Below, in pieces: positions 12,269-22,732 of a DNA stretch of 64,000 nucleotides. The notes beneath the pieces were generated by a model. It did not search any database. It was not told the DNA's origin and saw nothing but the letters and a program-made list of their open reading frames with translations. Each line of letters begins with the position of its first letter. Within the stretch, counting starts at the first letter, position 1. A program made the translations under genes and the position numbers. Source of the DNA: Isoetes taiwanensis (taxonomy: Eukaryota > Streptophyta > Lycopodiopsida > Isoetales > Isoetaceae); the NCBI GenBank assembly GCA_021234155.1, contig JAJEKV010000273.1, positions 308,001-372,000 of the forward strand. Direction: 5' to 3'.

Positions 12269-12402
12269 GTACTAAGTTGTTTTTTGTTTTGTTTCCACTT
12301 CCTTCTCTCTTTTTGAATCTACCTTAACCGGCAGGTCCTCGCCTATTTTAGATCCTAGCCATTAGATCCAGATTGGTGATTAGCCGTAACAGGTGATCCT
12401 CG

Positions 12403-12458
12403 GCCTGGTTATCACGATAAACCATCTGCAGCCTGGTTATCATGATAAACTATCTGCA
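12403..12458. repeat. 28-bp tandem duplication
   Basis: The unit beginning GCCTGGTTATCA and ending ATCTGCA occurs at 12403-12430 and 12431-12458 with two differences. The related phrase CCGGATTTG...AAATCTGCTT repeats around 12597-12682. Confidence 0.85.
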
Positions 12459-12791
12459 GCAGCCTGTCGTGAGGGATAACTTGCCCTATATTTTTTCCAT
12501 TCTACTTGTTCTTGGCGGCTGGATATGGAAGCCATGCAACTGTCTACTTGAGTTGCCTACAAATCACGAATCTGCACCGAAAACTCTATTTCCTGGCCGG
12601 ATTTGCATGCCTCATCCAAATCTGCTTTTAAAAAACACATTCCTTGCCGGATTTGTGCTGCCTTTGGCACATAAATCTGCTTGAAAATCTCTTCCAGGTG
12701 TAGGTTGTGCCTTCGAATCTCGCCAAAATATTTGCAAGGGAGTGTAGCAGCAAGATCATTGCCCAAAAAACAGTCTCGGACCTGCCCGGTT

Positions 12792-12911
12792 AAAGGGGTC
12801 AAACCCCTGTGCTCGCCCATTACGACAAATAAATGGGCGAGCCCGGAGTCGCCCCTTCGGACTCGCACATTTATTTGCTGTAATGGGCTCTCACGGGGGG
12901 TTTAACCCCTT
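12792..12911. repeat. Foldback (long hairpin), about 120 bp
   Basis: The left arm from AAAGGGGTCAAACCCC through GCCCATTACG-CAAATAAATG (12792-12835) is inverted as CATTTATTTG-TGTAATGGGC through GTTTAACCCCTT (12868-12911), with a few mismatches. The loop contains a second small hairpin (GAGTC...GACTC). It could be a tiny MITE or a transcript hairpin. No clear TSD is present. Confidence 0.75.
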
Positions 12912-13994
12912 CTCAGCCTTTAAAAAAGCTCAAAACATGTCTTGTACTGTAGCAATTCCTCTTCTCATTTATTGTCTTCAAATTTCACCAAGTCTTTTTT
13001 GGAAAGGTGAGAAAGCTAGGAAGCGCCTCACTTCCCTAAAAGCGCCAAGATTATTCCTATAATCTAGACTGCATTTTCAATTGCACTTTTGACCAATTTC
13101 CAACTTTCTACATTGTTTATCCCTCAACCATTGCCTTAGATTTTCTAACCTCAATCTCTACTCGACTTGGGGCAACCATAACTTCAAGCCATTTCTAGGT
13201 TGTTTTCTTTTGGACTATAGTGCATTTAAACATGGTAAAGATTTCGTAAATGTTCTAAATAATAGTAGGGGTAAGAACAATTCCTAATAGATAAACACTA
13301 AAGTCAATAACTCTGCCATTCATTCTCAACCACTTGAGTATCCAGTCCTCGCCCATACCTCCAAAGATGCTATTTTTAACTCTTATCATGTCTTCAAAGA
13401 TGCTATTTTGGATGTAGCATTTCTACCATGACCTTGTTTCAAAGCGCTCTCCTTTGATCGAGGTGGTGTAAATTTCTTGGCTACATCAAAGGACATTGAC
13501 ATGCAAAATTATGTTCTCTATAATCTCAACAATGCTGATCAGATCCATCTTTTTCTTTTTTCTATTCCAGCGATGATACACCTCCACATTCTTGTCACTA
13601 GATGGGTAATCTTGAATCTAAACCATGAAAACTATGTGAGGGAAAAATTATTTCAAAAATCTTTACTACTTATTTGTCATTCTCCAGCCTTAATACTAGA
13701 AATTTAAGATAGGAATTATATAAGAAAAAACTACCAAGGTTCCCGCTTCCTTTTCCATAGCTGGATATGACCACCATCTTTATTGCTGCTGAGGATTGTA
13801 GCCACTTGCCAACCCTCGGATGAGGGCATATTATGAGGAATACCCCCTCTAGCGCCATCCTAAGCGTACACCTCATCGTTTGACGAGGTCAAATGCTTAG
13901 GTGGCTCTATAATTTAGGGATTTGACAACCTTTGGCCAGGGCCCCTAATATTTGCTTGACTTCAAAATAGATTTTTATTTAAAAAGGCTCCTCC

Positions 13995-14506
13995 CAAGGG
14001 TTAAATTTGCATGGCAGCCCTTCCATTCTTTTGAAAGGCACTTCCAAAACTTGCCTTTCGATTTGAATGGCAGTTTTTAACGTTGCCATTGCCATTCTAC
14101 TGCATGGTAAATTTTTTAGCTGCCATTCCAAATTAAACAGATAACTCAATAACCAAACCATGAATTTTTCTTATCGAATATACTACTCAATGACTACATA
14201 TGTTCATATTTAAGAGTTACAATGGCAAAGCACGACATCGCTTTTGGTCCATCCAATTGGAAAAAATCAATTTATAGGTGCTGATAATGACAAAAACATC
14301 AAGATCTCATATTCCAATGTGCATAAAATTAGAAATTTTTAAAAATGAAAGCCATTCTGTTGAATGGCTACATTATTTTCTACATTTCGGTTTGAATGGC
14401 AATTTTTTATGTTGTCGTTCTTTTGCATGGCTATAAAATGAAGTGCCATTCTCTGCATGGCTGGAGGGCTCCAGAATGGTACTGCAACGTTCAAATTTAA
14501 CCCTTG
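13995..14506. mobile_element. hAT-type MITE with 8-bp TSD
   Basis: A 512-bp element whose ends are CAAGGGTTAAATTTG and its exact inverse CAAATTTAACCCTTG. It is flanked directly by GCTCCTCC at 13987-13994 and 14507-14514. A CA-G-rich start and an 8-bp TSD are typical of hAT elements. There is no transposase; the interior is rich in GAATGGCA/TGCCATTC motifs on both strands, which may act as subterminal binding sites. It sits in intron 5 of the fusion gene. Confidence 0.9.
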
Positions 14507-15869
14507 GCTCCTCCTCCCACTATTGTAGGCGCACTCCGAATATGGACATGCTAATTTGGCTAAAAGGATAAGCTTCTAGCAGAAGACTCAGACCCTGCAA
14601 GCATCTAGTTTATGGCTTGCCTCAATCACAGTCGCCACTCCTCTGCCTCCATGGGTTGCTGCCTCAAGAGAGTTGCTGCCACCATCCTCGTAAAGGCCGC
14701 CATGGAAGCACCTGCAGGGGCTAATCCCATGCATATGCTCAAGCAAGCACTAATGCATTTTCTCATCATTTTTAAGTTTTTCCATGTCTATAATCCTCAT
14801 GCAAGCAATGAATAACAAGAACTGATGAGAGTCAGCCATCAATCTTCTCTTCCAAAAGACACGCGCACAATGCCAATGCAAACAAACCATGCAGGCTCTT
14901 TCCCATTCTTTTTTTCAGCTTGAAAGGCTTCTTCACATACAAAAAACATTCTGGCTTTTTGTAATAAAACTGAAAGATGAGCCAAAGTAATGTTTCCATG
15001 TTTTTTTTTTAATAGAAGATCAGAAAGTAGTTTAGAACATTCTGCGTTGGCCTCACACCTCTACTAGAGAGTTATTACAATCTACAGAATCGGCTATGTA
15101 CTATGAGATAATACAACTAAGCAGGACTTATATGAGCATACAACATTATAACAGCTTCCGAATGGACAAACCTGCAGATAGAAAGTTGGCAAATACATAA
15201 CCAGAGTTTTTCAATTATCTTGAACAGAATCTGGTAATCGGCTAGCACCATAAGCTCCGCTAACCTGCAAACAGTGATGCAACGGCTTGCCTTTCTGCTT
15301 CTCCTTCCTACAAATCAGCTGTCGCATCTGTCTGCCTACCTGCATCTGCTTCGTCCGCTCTTGCTAAACCTAAGCTACTAAATCTAACCTAAGACAAAAA
15401 ACTAAACAAAGAGAAATTGTAGAAAGCTTTACCTTTCTAAATTCGGCAACTGCATCGAACCATCGCTCTGCATTCTCGACCCCAACAAACGAGTTTCGAA
15501 AATACAGGAACCCTAAAGATTCTTTTTTGCCCTAAACACATACCTAAAATCATATAATACAATATGGTATTTGGGTCACGATTTTTTGCTTTGGGTTAAT
15601 TTCGTGCTGCCATGTGGCAGAGGATTCCATTGCAGAATGGTAGTTAAGTCTACCATTCCGCATCTCCAGTTTCTAACCGGTTAACAATCCCCTGTTTCTG
15701 TAATCTTTTCTGTTTCTTGCTCTGTTACCAAACCTCTATTTCTTGCCATAGCGTATGTGCCAGGCAGACCCTCCGACGGTCACATCCTCCTGTGCCTTAG
15801 CTTGCATGGCTGTCGGAGAAGAGAAAGTACAGGGAAGGCTTGTATGGCTTGCAATACAAAACACTACAG

Positions 15870-16150
15870 GCATAAGCTTCAGAAAACAAAGCTTCACCGG
15901 AGCTCCATAAAACGGAGCTTCAGAAAACAGAGCTTCACCGGAGCTTCACAGAGCTCCATAAAACGGAGTTTCAGAAAACAAAGCTTCAGATAACAGAGCT
16001 TTACATAAATTCATAAAACGGAGCTTCAAAAAACAGAGCTTTTTACCGGAGCTTCAGAACGAAAATCCACAAAAGACCTGAGGAGCTTCAAATGGCCATA
16101 GCTTCTAGACCTAAAGCTTTACCGAGCTTGAGGCGGCCATAGCTTCTAGA
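15870..16150. repeat. GAGCTTCA-type minisatellite
   Basis: Units built on ACGGAGCTTCAGAAAACAGA and CTTCACCGGAGCTCCATAAA recur about six times with variation. A second pair, GGCCATAGCTTCTAGAC, follows at about 16093 and 16136. The open frame across it (15757-15993) gives a repetitive SIKRSFRKQSF peptide and is best read as repeat-derived. Confidence 0.8.
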
Positions 16151-16297
16151 CTTGAGCTTTTACCAAAGCTTGGGGATGTATTAAATTTCAAAGGGCGACA
16201 TCCTCGCTTAGCGCCGCCGGGCCGCCCAAAACTCAAAAATCTAGTTGCTGCATGATCTTGCTTAACGCCATCGCTACCACAGCTTGAAATCGGCTTG

Positions 16298-16416
16298 TGG
16301 GTTCATGGGATTTGATGCGTTATTCTCGGCATGTAGCCGTTGACCCGCTCCGTGCGCGCCCGGCCGCGGGGACCCCACCGTACATGCGTAATGGCATCCC
16401 AAATACCATGAACCCA
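16298..16416. repeat. Inverted repeat around a GC-rich core
   Basis: TGGGTTCATGG (16298-16308) is perfectly inverted as CCATGAACCCA (16406-16416), with imperfect pairing continuing inwards. The loop contains CGCGCCCGGCCGCGG. It is probably a degenerate foldback or MITE; no TSD was seen. Confidence 0.55.
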
Positions 16417-16478
16417 TACATAAAATCATACAAGACATGCACAAAACCTTCTAGACCATATGTAATGAACTAGCCAGC

Positions 16479-16640
16479 TATATTCTTGCATGTGTCTATC
16501 AATAAGAGACTACTCACTTTATGTAAATACTAATTCGTTTATTAACCAGAAACATTGGATATATTCTTGCATGTGTCTATCAATAAGAGACTACTCGCTT
16601 TATGTAAATACTAATTCGTTTATTAACCAGAAACATTGGA
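16479..16640 (+). repeat. 81-bp tandem duplication containing a splice acceptor
   Basis: Two copies (16479-16559 and 16560-16640) differ at one base. Each ends TTATTAACCAG followed by AAACATTGGA, that is, the 3' splice site and the first ten bases of exon 6 of the fusion gene. Use of the upstream acceptor (AG at 16548-16549) instead of the downstream one (16629-16630) would add exactly 27 codons in frame with no stop. Confidence 0.9.
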
Positions 16641-17206
16641 AGTTCTTCGTCACGGAAAATAACTTTTATGAATTTGCGCGAAGGCAAATAAGAGTAGTAA
16701 AAATTCTGGTAGGATGGTGGATAATAAATACTCCAGCTCCTTTTGTAGAAGGAGCATCAAATTATCTGGAAAATGCCTTTGATTGGGCAAGGTATGCTTC
16801 ATGTTCCAATTTAACTTTGCCATTCTCTTTTGCTTTTTCCTTTTCTTTTTATGCTTTTTTGGCGACTTGGTATTATAGACGATACAACATCAAGATTATT
16901 ATTAGCGTTCAAGATAGTCTAGAGCATCGGAATGGAGAATATGGGCTAGAGACAAGTTATGGCTTTAACTCGCGAGCTAAGACATTAGAGACAATAACAT
17001 TTCTTGCCAAGAAGTTAGTAAAGGGGACATCCCAATTTATTAACGATGTATACATAATATTTATTCGATTTTATTCCAATTGTTTCATGCAGATATTGGA
17101 ACAACCCTACACTACAAAAGATAGAATCGGTTCCTGGCATGCAGAATCAATATTATTACGGAATAGAGTATTGTCCAAGAGACATGGTACAAATACAAGA
17201 AACTGA
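16631..17206 (+). CDS. Kinase-GH5 fusion gene, exons 6-8: start of a degenerate GH5 barrel
   Basis: Exon 6 (16631-16791, donor GTATGC) and exon 7 (16879 to about 17017, donor GTAAAG) join in phase across an 87-bp intron that is itself free of stops. The product shows KHWKFFVTENNF, ILVGWWI, PAPFVEGASNYLENAFDWA and RYNIKIIISV. These match HWNTFI-EDDF, IPVGWWIA, PPKPFVGGSLEALDNAFTWA and KYNIKVIIDLHA of plant GH5 proteins. The family's LHAAPGSQNG is degenerate here (VQDSLEHRNG). A possible exon 8 (17093-17206, acceptor CATGCAG) starts ILEQPYTT where family members have ELLNEP, so the acid/base Glu is not conserved. The frame then ends after about 30 codons. Another frame (NNPTLQKIESVPGM, NQYYYGIEYC) also resembles the region, so a frameshift is likely. 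I infer a truncated, catalytically dead GH5 end. Confidence 0.65.
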   Translation, partial: KHWKFFVTENNFYEFARRQIRVVKILVGWWIINTPAPFVEGASNYLENAFDWARYASCSNLTLPFSFAFSFSFYAFLATWYYRRYNIKIIISVQDSLEHRNGEYGLETSYGFNSRAKTLETITFLAKKLVKGTSQFINDVYIIFIRFYSNCFMQILEQPYTTKDRIGSWHAESILLRNRVLSKRHGTNTRN

Positions 17207-17712
17207 TGTGCTCAAATTAAAGGAAAAGGTGGGAGAGGCATCCACTATCCCCACACACTCGCCCTAAACTAAGAGCGAGCATCTTCAACTCCAACTTGCA
17301 TGTGAGGCATATTTAATGTGAAAATATTTGCTTCAGTGAAAATGTGTTGCATTTTTAATAATTTTGTTCATAATTTTATAGTGATTTCAAAAACTTTGAA
17401 TTAAATACGTTTTTGGGTACTCTTGTGCGCTTGCTATTTTTTTTTCCAATGTCTATTTTGTTTAGTCCTTAATTATATTACTATTTCTCAAATCCCCTCC
17501 CCCCTCCAAGTGGTGCCTAAAATATTCAAATTGTCACACTTGTCAGAAATATACCAAGAAAAAGGAGCTTTTGGGGGGATTTTAGGGAATTTTTTAAAGA
17601 TTCTTTTTAAAGTGCACTTGGAGCAAATCGGTGCGTCTCAATTTAAACTTTGTTTTGTTTGGTTTGATCGCTCTTGCTTGAAGTGTACGACGATAGTTGA
17701 TGGAGAGAGAAT
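17207..17712. other. Unassigned spacer
   Basis: No supported feature is visible. The frame at 17423-17716 has no recognisable domain. Confidence 0.45.
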
Positions 17713-18222
17713 ATGAGAATGGCTAGGAAGTCATTTGTTGGAATATGCAAAGTACATGCTCCTTTCATTCAGAAGCAGGATACTTATTACAGACTTGCAG
17801 TTCCTGTAGCATTTCGTTTTGGTTCTGCATTGTACAAGATTTTCAAAGGTGTTGACCACCATAAGACATCTCAGAAGTTTAGAATTGGAGTAAGCACATC
17901 ATGTATGGCTTTGAAGAAAGTTTGTTATGCGTTTAATCGTTGCTTTAGACATAAGATCAAGTGGCCTGTTGGTGACGAGCTCCAAAGTATTGAGAATTCC
18001 TTTCGAAAATTTAGTGATCTGCCAAATTGTTTTGGTGCAATTGATTGCATACATGTAGAAATTAACCGGCCAGATATAGGAGGTGTAGATTACTATGACA
18101 GAAAACGACATTCGATTATTCTGCAAGCGGTATGTGGTACTAATAGGAAGTTTCTTGATGTGTGCATTGGTTACTCAGGATGGCAGAATATGAAGTTGCT
18201 TGACCAGTTTTCCATTCGGTAG
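17713..18222 (+). pseudogene. PIF/Harbinger-type transposase fragment
   Basis: A 169-codon frame matches the N-terminal half of plant HARBI1/ALP1-like transposases. It has a helical start, VAFRFGSALYKI, IKWPVGDEL, LPNCFGAIDCIHVEI (first catalytic Asp), YYDRKRHSIILQAVCG and FLDVCIGYSG. The conserved GWPGSVHD block that should come next is degenerate and the frame stops. The rest of the DDE domain is absent before the Copia insertion at 18280. No TIRs or TSD were found. Intact relatives cut and paste DNA together with a Myb-like partner; this piece is inactive, or a domesticated remnant at most. Confidence 0.8.
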
Positions 18223-18279
18223 GGCATCCTCCTTTTCGGATTTTGCTCTTCGTCTGTTGCTACTCTACATGCAAGCAAT

Positions 18280-18845
18280 TGAAAGATGTTTTATTCAACT
18301 AGACAACAATAAGATAATCTAAGTTCTGCATTATCAATATGTTTAATCAAATCTACGGAAATGTATTTAGAGAACACTTAAGAAAATACATTTAAACCAT
18401 TAGAACAAAGCATTGTTCATTGATACTGACTCATACACCTTTACTTTCATAATAAAACCTCGAGAGCTCGAGCTTGCAATTGAATCACAGCTTCCTTGAA
18501 TCACCCTATCTACTTGTTATTCTTATAGGGTCAGATACGACCGCTTAGGCTTGGATCCGACTGCTTTAGACTGCGAGAATCAGACCTACACTGCTCCATA
18601 GACTTGCCTCAAATATCCAAATGTAGTTGGCTCGAAAACATTCGACCGAGCATAATATCGTATAACTAAACTTTTACCTTTGCACAATCTGAACCATTGT
18701 GCAACCATGAACATCCATGATAATTTTCACCATGGCATATACTTAATATACATCCATGATAATTTGCACCATGACATATTCCTTAAGAATCTTAATATAT
18801 CAGCTGCAAATGAATGTCTCAGAGGATTTAATATTATTTTCATCA
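18280..18845 (-). repeat. Copia 3' LTR
   Basis: 566-bp LTR matching 25113-25681. It contains AACATCCATGATAATTT-type internal duplications near 18708 and 18750. The short plus-strand frame at 18680-18862 recurs in the other LTR and is not a gene. Confidence 0.95.
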
Positions 18846-18854
18846 TTCCCCTTT
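18846..18854 (-). promoter_or_regulatory. Copia polypurine tract
   Basis: AAAGGGGAA on the minus strand lies directly 5' of the 3' LTR. This is the position of the plus-strand DNA synthesis primer in LTR retrotransposons. Confidence 0.8.
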
Positions 18855-19218
18855 CATGTTAACATCTTCTGAACCATTAAACTCTGATCTATCAACATAA
18901 TGTGGATTTTCATGACTATGACGAATTCCTTCCTTCCCCTTTCATGTAAATGCCACATTTTCATCTGAAAGAGTATATAATTGTTTCATCATTTTAACTG
19001 TTTGCTCTTTTGCAAACTTAACCTGCTTGCTTACTGCATGAATTCGTGTTAATTTCTGTTGTGCACTCAGCTTCTGATATTCCCAACATATGTTTGAATT
19101 TCTGAAACTTACATTCAGGTAGACCTTTAGTCAACACATTTGCAACCTGATCACGTGTGGGAATGTATTCCACTGTTACAACACCTTTGGTTACCATTTC
19201 TCTTATGAAGTGTATATG

Positions 19219-22200
19219 CTATTCTATATGCTTAGTCCTCTGATGTAGCACAAGGTTCCTTCTAATGGCTATGCAACTTAAGATGTCGGAGAACAACACA
19301 GTAGGAGAAGTTTGAAAAATTTTAAGCTCATCAAGCAAACGTCTTACCCAGACAATTTCTTGTGCTGCAAGTATTTTTGAGTTGTACTCAGCCTCAGCAG
19401 TACACATGGCCACACTCGATTGCTTCTTGCTTTTGCCATGCAATTGCAGCCCCTCCTATTATTAAGCAAAATCCAGAGGTGGATTTCCTTGTGTCCACAT
19501 CATCTCCCCAGTCTGCATCAGTATATCCAGTCAGTGTTAAACTTTACTAATAAAAGTAAGACCATGCCCTTTTGTAGACTTCAAGTATCTCAACACCCTT
19601 TTTGCTATGATCCAATGTCGGTATCCAGGATTGTTACAGAATCTACTTAGCAGGCTGACAGTGAATGCAATGTCTGGCCTGGAACAGTTTGATACAAACA
19701 ACAAGCATCCTATTAATTCCCTATAAGGGACATCAGTCATTCTCCTCATTTCTGTTTTGTTTTTAGCACTCATATCACTTGATAATTTCAGTCCTTGCAC
19801 TTTAGGGCTTCTGGATATATTACCGTCCTGCATGTGTTTTGCATATAAAATCTTTTCAACACACCTTCAATGTTATTTGCTTAAGTAATCCGTAACACAT
19901 TTTTGGACCTATCTCTGCTGACCTCCATTCCTAGAAACTTCTTGAGCTCTCCTAAGTCATTCATCTTACTTGCTTTTTAGGATGTTCTTACAATATTTCA
20001 GAATTTTTGAATTACTTGGCACCAAGATGTTATCATCAACATATAAAGCAAGAATGCAAAATTGATTCCCTTTTTAAGGATATACATATTTCCATCATTT
20101 AGGAACTTTGTGAACCTTTTTTTGCAGATATTCATCAATGCAATTGTACCACGCCTTAGGAGATTGTTTGAGCCCATATACTATATACTGTACGCTTGAG
20201 CTTCCAGATCAAACCTTCCCCTTTGACTTCAAATGCTGGTGCCTGCCTCATATAACCATCCTCATTTAATTTTGCATTTAAGAATGTTGTACTCACATCC
20301 ATGTGGTGTATTTCCAGATTATGTGCATTTGCAAATGCAAGCAAAATTCTGATGCTTGTATTAGTTTCACTATTGGAGAGAAGGTTTCCTCATAGTCCAT
20401 ACCTCTCTTTTGTGTGAACCCTTGAGCCACTAATCTCGCGTTGAATTTTTGTTCCCCATTTATCTCTATTTTATTTATATATTCATTTGCTTCCAAGCAT
20501 TCTTGCCTTTAGGCTTCTTGACAATATCATAAGTTTGTGTTCTTTCAGATGCTGACATTTCCTCTCTCATAGCTGCCATCCAACTGTCTGAATCTTCTAA
20601 AGTAGCAGCCTCAGCAAAGTTGCTTGGTAATCCTGGTTCAATGGGTGCCATAATTTGGTGTATGTCTAGCTCATCAGTATTTATTCTTTTACTCTTGCCA
20701 TTGTCAACCCTACCATACACCTCATGATCTACTTCCATTCTTCTTTCAGTATTTCAACTTCTGTTTTTCGTCTCCTTCTTTCTTTTTTCTCTGTGTCAGT
20801 TGGTTCTCTGCCCATAATATCAGAGTCCTCCTTATGTTCTAGTGATTCTCCATTTTTCCCTTCATTATTGACATCTGATTCTCTTTCAGTTTCAGTATTG
20901 CAGGTCTGTTTTCGCGCACTCTTATCATCATGATCATCATAATTATTTAAATTTAGCTTATTTTCATTTATAACATCCTTTGCCACTGTGTTCAACTGCT
21001 GTTCTTTGTTCCTATCCCTGTATACAACAGATTCATTGAAGGTGATATCCTTGCTTATGATTATCTGCCTTCTTTCCAAGTGAAACATCTTATATCCTTT
21101 GGTATGTTCATCATACCCTACTAGGTAACATTTTATAGCCCTGTCATCAAGTTTCTTTTTTGTTTATTTGGGCACATGAATATATCCTACACACCCAAAG
21201 GTTTTGAACATGTCATAATTTGGTATCTGACCATTTCATATTTCTTCAGGTTGTTTTTCGCTTAATGCTTGCAGATGGAAGTTTATTTTGAATAAACACA
21301 GCAGTTTAACAGTTTCATCCCAAAGAAAATTTGGCATACCTGATTGCTTGAGCATAGACCATACTACATCAAGTATAGTCCTATTTTTCATTTTTGTTAT
21401 TCCATTTTATTGAGGTGTGAATCTGCAAGTTCAGTTGCCTTTTGATGCCTCGATCCCTGCAATATTGTTCGAATTCTCCTGATAAGAATTCTCCTCCCCT
21501 ATCAGACCAATGCATTTGATTTTCTTGCCTATTTGTCTTTCAACCTCCTGCTCAAATATTTAATATGCATTAAATGCTTGATCTTTATGCCTGGTTTTTC
21601 TGGAGAAATCATCTATAAAAGTAATGAAGTACCTTTTCCCAGTCATATTGGTTATATTAATAGGGGGCCACATAAATCTGTATGTATTAAGTCTAAAATT
21701 CCTTTTGCTCTTTTATTAGATTTCTGGAAATTCAATGTTGTATGTTTTCCCAACAGGCAGCCTTCACAAACAAAATGTTCATCCTTTTTTCCTTCTGAAG
21801 GAATCATATTGTGCTTGATCATATATTGAATATTGTTTATGTGTGTATGCCCCAATCTTTCATGCCAATTTCTGATTGTTAGAACTGAGAGCAAATTGAT
21901 TGAACCATCAAGCTTTACATTATCAAATGCAAATAAATTGCCAACCCTTCTTGCTAAAAATTTCACTGTATTCCTCAAAAAGATTTTACAATGTGTTTTC
22001 TCGAAACATACTTTGTAACCTAAATCAACAAGCTGACTAATAGAAATTAAATTTTTGATAATTGAAGGCACACATAACACATTTATGAGTTCCACTGGTT
22101 CTCCTGACAGATCGGATATTTCAAGCATTCTAGCCACCTCAACCTTTTGCATATTCCCATTTCCCATTTGCACATAGCTGGACCCCTTCTTCTCCTTTTT

Positions 22201-22601
22201 TTTTGAGCTTGTTTGGATTTTTTATGACTGATCTTTCAGCTCCTGAATCTAGCACAAGCAAATCATCATTAGGAGTTATCTCATTCATGGATAAAACCTT
22301 TGAAATTTTTGGGGTTGTTCTTACCTCCAAATTTTCTTCTAGTTCCTCTTCTCCTTCAGCATCCACTTTTAGCAATATTAATAATTGTGGTGTTTCTCCC
22401 TCGTTCTCTTCCCCTCGCACTAAAACCCCTTCTCCTTGCAAAATCCCCTCTAGAATTATCATTTCTGCCCCTGCCTCTAGCGTACTCCTTTGGATTTGAA
22501 CAATTTGCTACCATGTGCCCATAACCATTACAATTAAAGCATTTGTTCTCTTTCACATTCTTTGGACAGTTATTTTTTAAATGTCCATAACTATTGCACA
22601 C
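19219..22601 (-). pseudogene. Copia gag-pol: zinc knuckle to RNase H, broken
   Basis: Reading down the minus strand: two CCHC knuckles (CNSYGHLKNNC and CFNCNGYGHMVANC, about 22600-22500), protease LLVLDSGAERSVI (about 22250), GAG-pre-integrase WHERLGHTHINNI with CEGCLLGKH (about 21870-21760), integrase core remnants (to about 21100), RT with FNARLVAQGFTQKRGMDYEE, MDVSTTFLNAKLNEDGYM and VDDNILVPSN (about 20470-20020), and RNase H with YRELIGCLLFVSNCSRPDIA, STKGHGLTF, CTAEAEYNS and HQRTKHIE (19740-19219). Stops and frameshifts occur repeatedly, for example between the RT blocks. An intact copy would encode one polyprotein for reverse transcription and integration; this one cannot. Confidence 0.92.
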
Positions 22602-22732
22602 ATAGCATGGGCCAAGTTTGCTCTTATCATATTTTTACCTTTTCCCCTTTAGCAAATAAAATTTCAGTTTGATCATTAATATCACTGATGATTGCTTTCT
22701 GCTCAAGTTGTCTTTACCATTAGCTCTTACAC

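Larger units (their letters stand above)
12269..16630 (+). other. Intron 5 of the fusion gene (4.4 kb, carries insertions)
   Basis: The stretch between the exon ending RVLK and the exon starting KHWKFFVTENNF is bounded by GTACTA at 12269 and ATTAACCAG at 16622-16630. It holds an hAT-type MITE, a foldback, several minisatellites and an inverted repeat, listed separately. The remaining parts (12912-13986, 14515-15845) show no gene; a short T run at 15000-15010 may be a retroelement tail. Calling it one intron is an inference from the matching GH5 homology and phase on both sides. Confidence 0.65.

Noticed and set aside
15757-15993. Repetitive Ser/Arg/Lys peptide frame
   Set aside because: Lies wholly in the GAGCTTCA minisatellite inside an intron; no splice or start context.
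17423-17716. Open frame before the Harbinger fragment as its N-terminus
   Set aside because: Different frame, no helix-turn-helix or Harbinger similarity, and T-rich composition.
20724-22524. Plus-strand Ser/Phe/Leu-rich frames
   Set aside because: Antisense shadows of Copia gag-pol.
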